Source: Oscheius dolichura
Taxonomy: Eukaryota > Nematoda > Chromadorea > Rhabditida > Rhabditidae
Direction: 5' to 3'
NCBI GenBank assembly: GCA_932521035.1
Contig: OW051497.1
Location: forward strand, 7,626,001-7,690,000
DNA length: 64,000 nucleotides
The position numbers and the translations under genes were made by a program. The notes under the pieces are model-generated. The model was given only the letters and a program-made list of their open reading frames with translations, ran no database searches and was not told the origin of the DNA. Below are positions 15,547 to 26,538 of this stretch, one piece after another. The first letter of the stretch is position 1. Every line of letters starts with the position of its first letter.

Positions 15547-18020
15547 TTAGTCGTCCTCACATGGGTCGATGTAATCTTCGTGGTCTGGATCGCGATATTC
15601 TGTGAAACGGCTCGTAACGGGACGGTTTCTGGAAATGTATTATTATAAACTCGCAATTAAAGGATTTTAAGGGTTTGGGGAGAAAGATATGCAATTTTAA
15701 GCCTGTGCAAATTAAGAAATATGTTTCACAGTTAAGTATAGAGTGCGGGACCTAGAGAAGCGGATATACCCTTATTTTTTTTACCTGCGATCCCAAGCAA
15801 TCTGCTTCATTCGTCTAAAAATCTCATTAGAAAAGAATAAAACGAGGGGACAAGGACAAACCTATTGATGCTCTCCAAACTAATGGGATTACTGTCTCGC
15901 ACTTCCTTTCCCATGCTTTCGAAACGTTGTTCCCAGAACTTGGGAGTACGTAGAGCCGCGCTGAGGTAAGATGATCCATTGCACCTCCAGTCAGCCTCTC
16001 CTTTAGTGAACATGTATCCCGACAGAGGGGCAGATCCTTTTCCTGTTGCCTCTCCAACCAATTTAGATTCCCATTCTTGGGGTCTAAAATGATCGATGAC
16101 TAGATGAGACTACAGTACACACCTTCTGGGGACATATCGTCCTTCTGGCCGCTTGAAAAGGCTGACAGAGTGGTCAAGATCAAAGTCAAAGTAATCGGGA
16201 TCATCTCTGTTGGGCCGAGAGTAGTATGGACGAGGTGCATATCTCTGAAGTTGGAGTATACCCCCTTTATACCCTAGACATACCGAGAAATCATAGTCAT
16301 CTTTCTCAGATACCGATCCAGAGGCGGGTTCCGGTGCTCTGCGGAACTCTTTCATTGTAATGGATTTGGTTTTTGCTGAGAGCGGCAGCGATTTCAAAAG
16401 GCTGAAGGCAAAGAGACGGCTGGGAGGAATGAGTAATGATTTACCGAGCTTCAACATCTCTGGCCATGTCCTCATAACGGGACTCAAGTCCTTGTGACAT
16501 GGAGACGGCTGGTGCTGCATAAGGTCCAGATCCAGCTAAAAAGTCACGTATTAGGCTTAAGAGATTTAAAAAGATAAAGTGGCTAAAAATTAAATAGAAC
16601 TTACAAGCAAAGACGTTGCTCATAGAAGAAGACGATGCTAGACGAGAACGGTCCGAGAGCGATGGCATTGTCACGCTAGTAGAAGATCTATACTCTCGTC
16701 GGTCAAAATGGTTAAGTGATCAATTACCTTATGCTAGGTACGAATCCAGTTTCACTCTGAAGATAGCGGAAAGGACTGGAGTCATCTCTCCGGCGTCTGG
16801 GCCGGTTGAGAGTCGTCTCCAAGAAGTCTTGCTCGTCCTTAGTCCGTTCAACAGTTCTCTTTGCCTAAAAAAGAGGAATAACTGGAAACAGAAACTGCCG
16901 AGATTAAGGATTGGATTCGCTTCTCCCCCGACGGATATCTTATCACATCAATCTGGGACATCCATGATCTAGTTTTTCTTTTCGCATAGGAAATTGCCAT
17001 TTTTTGTTTATAGTCTACCTTTCTATACGAGTCCGTGACACTGTCCTGCAGGTTCTTCCAAGCCGGCTTTCTGTCTTCACATAGCTCGGAGAGGCGGTCG
17101 TCGAAATCTATCCGTTTGAAGGTGGGGATCTGCTTCGGATAGACGGGAACGCTGAAAATCGCCCAATTTATTTTTAAATCTTGCAAACTATCTCTGCAAA
17201 TTATTTGGTGATCGCTCTTTTTTTCTTAACAAATCGGCACTTTATTGCGGTTTTCTTGTTGCCGCGCTATTTGCGTACGATGAGTGGCGCAGGCCGGATC
17301 GGCTAGGATTTCAGGAATTCAATCGATTTAGTACGTGCACCTGTTCGAGGGTGCCGATGGCAGAGACAGAAAAGTAACTTCCCGGTTTAAAATGAACAGC
17401 TGGGAAAAATCTGTTACGAGAGCAAACAATTTGAGAACATATTGTAACCGACTGAGGGAGGGCAGACTAAGGGCCATTTCTGCGGGGCCGCTACACACGT
17501 TTTACGGCCGAAAATACAACTCTCTGCCGGATGTGATTGTGGGAAAAGTTAATTTTATGCCACTGACAACATGTGATTCTCGTTAGGCACAATTTGGGTT
17601 GAGTGCTTTACTACGAGGACCACGTCGACAGGCACTCAAAGCCGGCCTACACAACTACGCAATGCCATTGGGTAGAATGAAAAGATTATCAGAACTCGCC
17701 TGGACATGGAGAAGGCGCCGCTGTCCGGGCTGGCAGATCTGCTCCTTATTAAGGAGAGACCTCCGTTCGGTGTGATCGGACGGAGGGTAGCTGGGACGGA
17801 TGATTTCATTCCCAAAAGTTCCATGGATTCAGCGACGATGGAGGCTGAGGTGTCCGATAGTCTTCCAGATCTCTTAAAATGCGTTTTCGATCATTTTTAG
17901 TAGAGAACGTACCGGAATGTATTCTCCTGAATCAATGGATATTTTAGGAATGGACGAGGTGTTCGACGACGCTGTGTCATCCTCTTTTGAATCGAGCTTA
18001 CCATCCTCCGGCTCAGTCAT
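15547..18020 (-). CDS. Disordered Arg/Ser/Tyr-rich protein with a conserved-looking C-terminal half
   Basis: Not recognised. Start at 18020 (MTEPEDGKLDSKEDDTASSN), just after a TTTTAG acceptor. Exons in order: 18020-17914 (acidic, SIDSGEYIP); about 17885-17695 (RSGRLSDTSASIVAES, RPITPNGGLSLIRSRSASP); about 17155-17020 (YPKQIPTFKRIDFDDRLSEL); about 16863-16730 (RTVERTKDEQDFLETTLNRP, RRRRDDSSPFRYLQ); about 16672-16610 (MPSLSDRSRLASSSS); about 16540-16445 (GLESRYEDMARDVEAR); 16405-16285 (AKTKSITMKEFRRAPEP); 16242-16125 (RYAPRPYYSRPNRDDPDYFD, KRPEGRYVPRR); about 16080-15865 (GYMFTKGEADWRCNGSSYLS, RTPKFWEQRFESMGKEVRDS); a short exon with RMKQIAWDRR; and the last exon (VTSRFTEYRDPDHEDYIDPC), stop at 15547. 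Many RS-type and acidic sites suggest a phosphorylated structural or cytoskeletal protein, but no known domain was seen. Exon order is consistent; function unknown. Confidence 0.7.
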
Positions 18021-19011
18021 TACCTAAAACAGTGTAAAAATGCATTTTGTTTACGAAAAAGTGCAAAAGGAAAGCAATTGATCAATAAGGCTTATAGTGT
18101 TTTAAAGTACCCGAATAGCCGAAGGAGGACGGCTGTCGGTCGAGGAATCAATGGGGGTTCTAGTCGGCAAAAAAAAAGAGGAACAAGAAGGAACGGGCAC
18201 CCCGGAAAGCCCTCATCTTCATGTCTACCAGTCGAAGTGTGAAGAGTTTTGAAGTTCAGACGTGGGCAGGTGATTCATTTGACACATTTCTTAACAGCTG
18301 CTTCCAAAAATCTTTCTGGTTTTGCGCCAAAGGGTTAGAAGCTAGACAACTCTTCCCTTGTCCTCCTCTTTATTGTTAGGTTTTTTATCGGTTTTTAGGG
18401 GGATATCCCTCCTCTTTTGGAATTGTTTAAAATGGTCAACACGAGAAGCGGCCCTCAGGTATACAGTACCACAAAGACATTAACAAATGAACTGATAATT
18501 AAGCCATAAAATTAAAAGAAAAATGAAAATGAGGAGTGAAACATGGTCGGCGGTGGCGTGGGTTTGTTGTGCGAGCACTGCTCTCGTGCGCTGTAAAGCG
18601 CGCTCGGCTCCCAGCGGCTTCGTTGTCGAACTTACGTGGCTAACGCAAGGTCTAACGCAGCTGAGCTCTGTGTTTTACTTACTCCTTGCGGAATCCGATG
18701 CTTTCAACAAAGAAATAAAATGGGTAAACGGCCTCAACATAAAATTAAAGATAGTCTCAAAGTTCTTCTGCCCACTCATCTCGGAAGCTGTGGGAAAGCG
18801 GGGGGATAAATGCAAATAAGTGAAGTTTACCATCCACTACTGTTTTTCCTGGAAGCCGGCACGAGCAAGGACTATTTGATTAGAAATAGTTTATTGTAAA
18901 CTACATTCATCTCAGTATAAATTGAGCTATTAATAGCAAATATATGATGAGATTTCGTGGAATATGTTGTATGACTGATGAGCACAGAAGAGTCGTGTAC
19001 TGTTCTTGGTG
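18021..19011. other. Intergenic interval
   Basis: No coding exon supported. A minus-strand AATAAA at 18890-18895 lies about 120 bases past the stop of the cysteine-rich gene and is its likely poly(A) signal. The plus frame at 18523-18819 shows no domain. Confidence 0.4.
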
Positions 19012-20659
19012 TCACTCTACCGGCATACAGCTAGCCGTACTCCTCTTAAAGACCCAAAATAGGGGCGAGTCCGGGATGCAGTCAGTCCCCGGCGGGCATG
19101 GGCATTCCTCCCTAAAAAATTGAGAGATCAGACTATCGGAAAGTGACCCAATTACATTATGAAGTCATCATCCTCGTCCAGACTTCCGCAATATCCGCCG
19201 GGTCTGCAGTACTCTATCTGAAAGACGTCATTAATCAGACCGAACAGCAATCAAAACATGGAACTCCGGAGAGTTGCCTGTGATTTGAACCTTTGACATG
19301 TACATGACACTGACATTTGTGTCTATAGATTAAACATTATGATTGGAGTTTGTAACATATATGGAAACTGGATGAAAGATGAGCTTACGAACGGCGATAG
19401 TGGGAGAAATTTGTAATTTTAGAAAGTTCCTTAAAAGTTGTTGGGAAATAAGGCTCAATCCCGTTTTAAATGTTAGGCAAGTTTGTTTTCGTTTTACTTC
19501 TGGCCTACGCGTTCAGTTGCTCCGCAAGGAAGTTTCCGTCGGATATACCGGGAGTATCCAAACTTGCCCGGTTTAGAGGGCTCTAACGAATACCATAAGG
19601 GGTTTTTTAAAGTTTCAAGGGCCATTTATAAAAAGCTGGCGGCAGAATAGGTGTGGTACAGCCAGGCTGTAGCAAACATGCGTTTTTTGGTCGAGAACTG
19701 TGCGTGCATATGTCCCCATCTTTAAAAAACGGTTTCGTTTAACAAGCACTCAACCCTTATCGATTACGCCAGCCACTCCCACTGGTTGTGGCGCGAAAAG
19801 CCATAATTTTAAGCCTTCTCTGATAAATTATGCGGTCAAAGATAACGGCATCCTACAAGTGTTCTATGTTCTACATGATTCACGAAAACTGATAGGGAAC
19901 GAATTGGTGGCTACTACGAAACAAGAGGATTTGAGAAGATTTTTGAAGCCTTTTTAGCTTATTTATTAGAAAACATGGGAGATCAGAAAGATAAATAATT
20001 GGCCATTGCGCAGATAAAATGTATTAATAGCTAAGCCGTTGGATTTTTTACCACACTGATCGTTGAATATGGGGCATGTAGATATAAGAAATAGAAGGTA
20101 TAACATTAAAATATGAACTTCTTAAAAAAATAAGCTCTGTTATGAAAAAAAAGAGCAGACTCACCACTCCGCAGTAGAAATGGGTCGTTTCGTATTCGTC
20201 AGTCTGGCCTTTTATCAAGGAAAGTTCTTCCGGACAGAGACAATGCACACTGGTTAGAATGCCTGTGACTGATGTGGCCCATTGATTCGGCTTACAGGTG
20301 GGCAGCTCACGAGGTGTACAAAACTGGAACCAACTGGATTAAGTTCAATGACTGTGGCTTACCCTGTAGGTTGTCCCATCCTGAACGGCTGTGAATTCTG
20401 GGTTGTGTGGACAGCGTTGATGGTTTGGGCATAAGCACAGTGAAAACGTATAGGGAGCACTGTAGTAAGAGCAGGACTGTTCCGGGCGGCAGATGGGCAG
20501 CGATGAGGCGTCTTTCTGAAGCAGCTCAATAAGAAAAAAAAAGGTAAAATATTTTAAGGAATTTCTAACTGTTGGGGAGGTTAGCGAACTCACGAGAATA
20601 GGAGAGGGTTCAGTAACAGCCGAGGAGATTATGATAACGACAAGGGCAGCAACGCACAT
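19012..20659 (-). CDS. Secreted cysteine-rich protein with three C-x-CP modules
   Basis: Family not identified. Start chosen at 20659, two bases behind a GTTCTTCCAG acceptor (probable trans-splicing); an in-frame ATG further upstream lies within that putative outron. Exon 1 is a signal peptide, MCVAALVVIIISSAVT. Exon 2 (about 20514-20360) holds CRPEQSCSYY and CLCPNHQRCPHNPEF. Exon 3 (about 20322-20162) holds CTPRELPTCKPNQW, CLCPEE and FYCG. After an intron of about 950 nt come CRPGGYCGSLDEDDDFI and, across a 43-nt intron, CPCPPGTDCIPDSP, ending at 19012. The spacing C-x-P-x(n)-C ... C-x-C-P ... C repeats three times, so this looks like a small disulfide-rich secreted protein of three related units, about 165-175 residues. 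Short arthropod secreted antagonists and toxin-like scaffolds have similar patterns, but no specific homology can be claimed. Confidence 0.75.
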
Positions 20660-21521
20660 TTCTGGAAGAACAAAAAACAGGTCACGGGCATTCATAGCGA
20701 TGAAACTGGTGGTAGAATGAACTAGTTTAAATGAAAAAGAATAACGAAGAATACTTAAACTTTGGCTGAGAAAAGAGAAGGGAACTCTTATCGAAGGCTG
20801 GAGCGTAGAGAGCAAAAATTCAGGGCGGTCTTCAAAGCCAATTGGGACAACCAGACGTTTGTACTTCCCTGATAAGGTAGCTAAAGGAAAAATTCTAACT
20901 TTGGTCAAGTCACCTCAGTCAAAGCCTGTTGTTTTTGCTTATGAAGAAAGGCCAAAGTTATTAGGCGGTAGAAGTCACAGAGAGATTAAAGGCCTCTTAA
21001 ATAATAATGTTTATTAATTGGGAAAGGCCTAGGGAGAGGTGGGAGAGGGTCCAACCCGTCCCCCACTAAGGAACAATATCACCCAGAAGTGGTCTACCCG
21101 AACCCGAGCTTCCATAATGAGCTGCTTGCCCTCTGGTTATATACCCGAGTCTCATGAACTTTCTACGGTAGGGGGTGGAGCCTTAAAGATTGATAACCCG
21201 CCCCCTGTCTAAATTTAGATACCTGAAGTACGGCGACCCGGGGAAATCAGGCAGGTCCGCCCCCAAGACCCGGAAAAAGACCCCCATCTTAGGCATAGAT
21301 TAGAAAAAGATTAAAGTTGTGACGAAATGTGGGAGATTATCGTACGCCTTATCAAGAATTTTCGGAGTTATGGGATTAGCGGAAGGATGATAACAGTCTT
21401 TTGACGGGTTTGGGAATGTCTTTCAGGAACAGATTAACAGGCGGTGGTCAGGGATTAGAGTAGCGGGGGCGGCGGGGGAACACCGTTTCGTTTACAGAAC
21501 ATACATTATCTCGGCTCGGGT

Positions 21522-21683
21522 GGCGTCCAATGCAACCTTGGAGCGTCCAATGGATCCGAAGGCACTTTAGGCGTCCAATGGGATTTCCAGTTTTTTACAC
21601 ACACACAGGAATCTTCAGGGCATAAAGATATTGGTTCTCGTGAGGGTGGTCTACGCGATCTACGCGGTCTACGCGGTCTACCA
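21522..21683. repeat. Short tandem/interspersed repeats (GCGTCCAATG x3; 9-mer x4)
   Basis: GCGTCCAATG occurs three times, near 21523, 21542 and 21571. At 21648-21683 a 9-bp unit GGTCTACGC is repeated four times with small changes (GATCTACGC, final GGTCTACCA). Open frames across it (Arg/Pro or Val/Asp repeats) follow from the repeat and are not evidence of a gene. Confidence 0.75.
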
Positions 21684-21822
21684 CGGTTCCCAAGAGTACA
21701 AAAAGTGCATATGGAACAGCCATCTTCGAAGGGATCCATAGAAAAACTAAGCCTTTTTGCCCTTTTCTACATCTCTCTCTTGGCCTTGCCTGGCACCACA
21801 GCCTCCCGGGTGTTTTGAGGGG

Positions 21823-22797
21823 AGTATAAGTCCATGCGCGGAATATCGCTATTTCCATTGGATATTTTGGATTCTTCCAATTTCTTTTGTTCGTATGGGT
21901 GGGATGGCTTGTTCTTTATCAATATTGATAAGAAAAATGGTATATCCAGAAGAAAAATATGTTGCCGAATTACCCCTCACATCATAGCCCATCAAAACGA
22001 TATTTTCAGCTCTTGAAAATGGTTTTAAACGATTTATCAGCATCGATTTAGTTGGGAAGCTTTTTTCTACCATTTTGGAAGAAGCAAAACCCCGCGGAGT
22101 TGGCTTGTTTTTGCTCAAAAGGTTGGGTATCAAAAAGTCAAAAGCCTTTTGTGGAGTTTATACCGAAGATAACACAAAAATAAGTATACCACATTGTAAA
22201 GGGCTTCTTATATTACCCTAATTCGTGTTTTACCTTATAATAACGGATGGTGCCCGAGGGTCACACTCGTTACAGTGAGCCGCATGCAATTTGCTTCAAT
22301 TTTCAATAGAAAATAAGGACATTTTGTGTCATGCTGCTTCGAGGACCAGCGCGCTCAGTTATGGCGACATTCTAACTCTCTAGCAAGTGGTTTATGAAAG
22401 TAGAGATTGCTAGCAATAAATTCTTAAACTCTGTTGCTGAGAACACCTTTTTCCTGTAACCGAAGCATGCCCGGAAGACTGATGATCGCGTCCAGGCATG
22501 TTTTGGGAGGATCAAAGCGGATGTTTTTGCAGGGAAAGATTATTAAAACGATTTTGCCTATGTAAATCGATGCTGATAAATCGTTTAAAAGCATTTTCAA
22601 GAGCTGAAAATATCGTTTTGATGGGCTATGGTGTGAGGGGGTAATTCGGGTCAAGCAACATATTTTTCTTCTGGATATACCATTTTTCTTATCAATATTG
22701 ATAAAGAACAAGCCAGCCCACCCATACGAACAAAAGAAATTGGAAGAATCCAAAATATCCAATGGAAATAGCGATATTCCGCGCATGGACTTATACT
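21823..22797. mobile_element. Fold-back/MITE-like element with ~230-bp inverted arms
   Basis: The left arm (21823-22050) begins AGTATAAGTCCATGCGCGGA and ends CATCGATTTA. The right arm (22562-22797) is its reverse complement with few changes: one base in the TGGG(A/C)TGGC stretch, a short insertion near the GTTGC segment, and scattered single changes. The spacer is about 510 bp, with no transposase-like reading frame. The outer motif TCAAGAAAGTATAAGTCC at the right arm recurs as TCAAGAAACTATAAGTCC (reverse strand) at about 22964-22981, followed by GCACTGTA, which resembles a Tc1/mariner-type terminus beginning TACAGTGC. Best read as a non-autonomous DNA transposon, possibly nested copies. Confidence 0.75.
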
Positions 22798-24082
22798 TTC
22801 TTGACAGCGGTTTTCAGTGTTCCGCGGGCCAACAACCGCAACTACCGTATTTTTGAGTAATTGAGCCATTATTAGGGGTTATTGAGGCTGCCCTTTCAGA
22901 TAATAACAATATCAAACTTTGAAGTTAACAGAGTGCCCGCAATCTGGTGAAATAGGGGTGGACTTATAGTTTCTTGACGCACTGTAGAGCAAAAGATAGG
23001 TTTCGTCCTTTTCCAGCAAGTTCCCGAATCAGCGATCATTCCTCTAAACGTTTAACAGTCTTAAACGAAGAGTTAGATGTTGTGTTCTTTTACAGGCGCT
23101 ACACTTTTAAAGCAATCGAGGGCTCAAAAAATAAAGACCAGAGATTGAACATACGAAAGGATGGGCAGGTTTTGCTAAATCTACAGATAATTAGTTAAAT
23201 CAAATAACGGCCCCCAATCGTTGAGAACGCCTTGCCCTTTGTTTTTTTCCAACAGCTCCTGACAATTTTCCTTTTGTCTATGATCCTAGGTCACAAGAAA
23301 ATGACGTCTTTTCTACTCGTGGCCTAAATATATAGCCAAAAACATAATAATAAATGATTTCTAATTCCATTAAAATGTCACTTTGTGATAATCAAAGCAA
23401 GTACATCCGTCTACCGTACCCATTTCTCATCATAATCCGAGAGGACACGAGACTAAGGAAATTAGGCAGGAATGAACTCATATCTGCGTCAGTCATTGTT
23501 GCCCTTGATCATAATAACGGAAGGGGTCTACGACTCTTTCCAAGAGATAAGCTAGCGATTTTCGCAAGTTCAAGCCATAGACTAAAGGCCTGACGTTTTC
23601 TAATGCTGATTATGTGAACGTTTTTGATGCCAAAATCTTAAAAACGACCCCTTTTATTAGTTAAATGAGAAAGATGAGAAACCAAAAGCCATAGCCTATC
23701 GTAGCGTACATACAATGAGGAATGCAATAGAGAAGTCTCAGGTGTCAAAAGTGGATATCCTGGTGGGAAAATGGTCACGGTGGACTAGAAACAGAATGCT
23801 CCCCTTCACAATCTGTGTCGTCATTAACTGGTCAGCTTCCTTTTTTGGCAAAATAAAAACTCTAGACAAATAGAAGCACACGCCTGGACCCCTCATTTTT
23901 TTTCCAAAAATAGTATTTATTGAATCAAGCGAAAAAGATATAAATAGAATAGAGGAGAGACGAAGATATAATTTTGTACATTGTGATAGGGCAATCTAAA
24001 GGACTAGAAAAAAATGACAAAACTCCCTGGGATATACATATTTAAGGAGAGAAGAAACATGACCACAATAGGCAGGGAAATC

Positions 24083-26538
24083 TTAGAAACGTGAGGCATA
24101 ATGGAAACCAGAAGCTTGCATTTGCCCCAGGGAACGGGCTGAAGCACCTGGGGGAATATCCTCCTCCTCGTCGCCGTCTTTTCGAACACGGCGCCATTTG
24201 GCCCGCCGGTTTTGGAACCAAGTCTTCACCTGAAATAGAGAATTGGGCTGTTCTTTTTATACAATCTGTGGGTAAACAGCTTAGACCCTCTCCAGGGAGA
24301 AGGTTAATCCCATTCCCGGATATCAAATAACCAATACGACCCATTCACAAGTTCACTAATCTGTCAACTATGCCAGGGAGACTAGGTAAACACCGGGCAC
24401 ATCCCACAGGCTTACGTAATCGCGCCTACACCCATAAGTCAGGAAGTGGGTCAGGAGTTCTGACTTTTCAAAACTAAGTTGGGTCTGTGTGGTTATCAGA
24501 TGTAGAATAAGCCGGAAAAGAACACAAGGAGATTGCCGTCACAGGTTATATGGAACAGTCCGCATGTTTCGAACTTAGAATTGGACCCCGCTTTGGAAAA
24601 CGATTTTTGACAGGGAGGCCCGTGTCTTACCTGACGTTCGCTCAAGCTCAGCGACTTGGCCAATTTTTTCCTCTCCTGAGGGCTCAAGTATTTATGGGAG
24701 TCGAACTTGTGCTCCAAGGCGTCCGTCTGTTCATTAGTGAATCTACAAAAACAAAGATAAAGTCTTGCTTGTTAAAAAAAGACCTTATCTGACCGCCTTT
24801 TCTCTTGTGTGGTACCTTCTGCATGTAGGGATAGAGCCAGGAGAGGCGAGGATCCCACATGCCGGCAAGCGCGGGATTTGTAGCTGAAAAGGGTAAAAAT
24901 CTGTGGCTTTAATTGATACTTCATAGACTGTAATTCAACAGGAAATGTTGCGAACATTGACGCACTTTTGGAGCTTATCTTAGTCGTTACTTTCTCTGAT
25001 GTTTTTGGAATGTTTACGCATACGATTCTCTTTAGGAGCTGGTCAATTTCATGAACAAGGGGGAACTACTCCAAAGAAATCAGACCACATTTCCTCAGAA
25101 ATGGTGTGCCGTTATCAGTTGAGCTTATGTTATCATTAACTAAAGATTAGTAACATCTAACTTCCTCCGCAGGGGCTTTATTCTAGTGGACAAGATAATT
25201 TTTCGGGAATGACTTTTGAGCTTGGAGATGATGATAACCAATTTTTCTATTTTTGTGGTCTATAGCGAAAAGTATTGTTTTCCCTCTTACCCGGGATGCT
25301 TGCTAAGCGCATTAGCTGCTAATCTACCGTATATCGTACAATCACCCAGCTATTCGCGGCTTCTTTTACCGCATGTTTGGATGTAATTGAGATGTTTGTA
25401 GTTCTTGAGGACACCGCCATTGCTTCTCTGTTTATATACGCGGATGCCATTAAGTGCCTTTGGAGTTGTTCAATTAGAGACCATAGCTGAAACTTCCTCA
25501 AGAGTGGTTCAATCCTGCCGCCCCGCAAGAGAGAGATACATCGTTGTAATGGATAGCATCAAACTAGATCTTTCAGAAAAAAAAACTTGGTAACTGAAGG
25601 AAGTAATCGGGGCAAGTTAGATCCGTCTGACTTCTACAATAGGGAGTGTAATACAAACGATGAGCCTAATGAGATTAACCAGATTACTGCAATGTTTGCC
25701 TGGGAATGCTACTGTCACCACGTAGGGACGCATAATTATACCTTTTGTGTTTGTTCCTAATGAGGTATGCATACAGTTTTAGTTAGCTGCCTGCTACTGA
25801 CAAACCTGTCTCCTCTAGGTATGATTGTGAAATGTGAGGAACCACAGTAGTTTAGACAATGGAACTCGCTGATTCAACCTTCGCTCCGAAATGCGGTAAA
25901 GGGAAACAAACAATTTGTACGGATGGATATTTCTAGGGTGCTGAAAGTTGAAGTGAACTGTGAATTCTCTCTAACACGGAACTGAGAAAGCTTAGAAAAG
26001 AGATATATTAGTTTTCCCTTAGGTACCGTAACTGGCCCAGTGGTAAGTAGTCAGCTTTTAGCACCTCGATTTTATTTCTACAGAAAGAGTAGAAAACCAC
26101 GTTAGGTAGAGTGAATATGTGCATAAGCAACCTACCGTTGAGCATTGCTACAGGAGCCGAAACTGTCGTCGTCGGTACTTGGCCCTGAGCTGCCTGTGCT
26201 TGTGCCATTTGAGCAGCTAACTGGGTAAAATTCATGTAATTCACAGCGTTGTACCACTGTGGTGACCCATATGGAGCATCTAGACTACTGCATTTATTGG
26301 AAAACTAGGTTTCTCACCTCCTGGAGATGAATGTTTCGGGGATTCAGCATTGGAGCAGGCAGGTGTGTCCGATGAACACTCACTACCAGATCTCTCTTCT
26401 TCTTCTAATTTGATATCTTCGTCAAGCTTGATGTCCTAAGAAATGGTCATTCAAAATGTTGAGGTTTCAACTTACATCGTCAACTTTGGGAGCGGATCCC
26501 GCAGCTTGAAGTAACATAGAGATGGAAAACTTCTCCAT
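24083..26538 (-). CDS. HHEX: HHEX/PHA-2-type homeodomain transcription factor
   Basis: Homeobox factor of the HHEX group (PHA-2 in C. elegans, a pharynx developmental regulator), acting in the nucleus. Exon 1 starts at 26538 with MEKFSISMLLQAAGSAPKVD, an FSI-type N-terminal repression-like motif. Exon 2 is acidic (DIKLDEDIKLEEEERSGSE). Exon 3 (about 26280-26135) is Gln/Ala-rich (QLAAQMAQAQAAQGQVP). Exon 4 (to 24784) has GMWDPRLSWLYPYMQK then KRKGGQIR, the diagnostic HHEX lead-in. Exon 5 has FTNEQTDALEHKFDSHKYLS and RKKLAKSLSLSERQ; exon 6 has the recognition helix VKTWFQNRRAKWRR, an acidic tail and stop at 24083. Arg of GGQIR is split across the intron, confirming the join. About 218 residues, close to the small nematode orthologue. 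AATAAA at 23916-23921. Confidence 0.93.

Larger units (their letters stand above)
20660..24082. other. Repeat-rich intergenic island
   Basis: No gene supported. It holds a GC-rich stretch (21.0-21.3 kb), short tandem repeats (21522-21683), a large inverted repeat (21823-22797), a transposon-like terminus at about 22961-22984, and AT-rich sequence to 23.9 kb. A minus-strand AATAAA at 23916-23921 is the probable poly(A) signal of the homeobox gene. Confidence 0.5.

Noticed and set aside
20345..20908. Continuous 187-codon minus-strand frame
   Set aside because: It runs through an intron of the cysteine-rich gene and through its outron; the spliced model with signal peptide and Cys modules fits better.
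22424..22869. Minus-strand frames repeating the plus-strand peptide at 21834
   Set aside because: The similarity arises from the inverted repeat itself; not protein-coding evidence.
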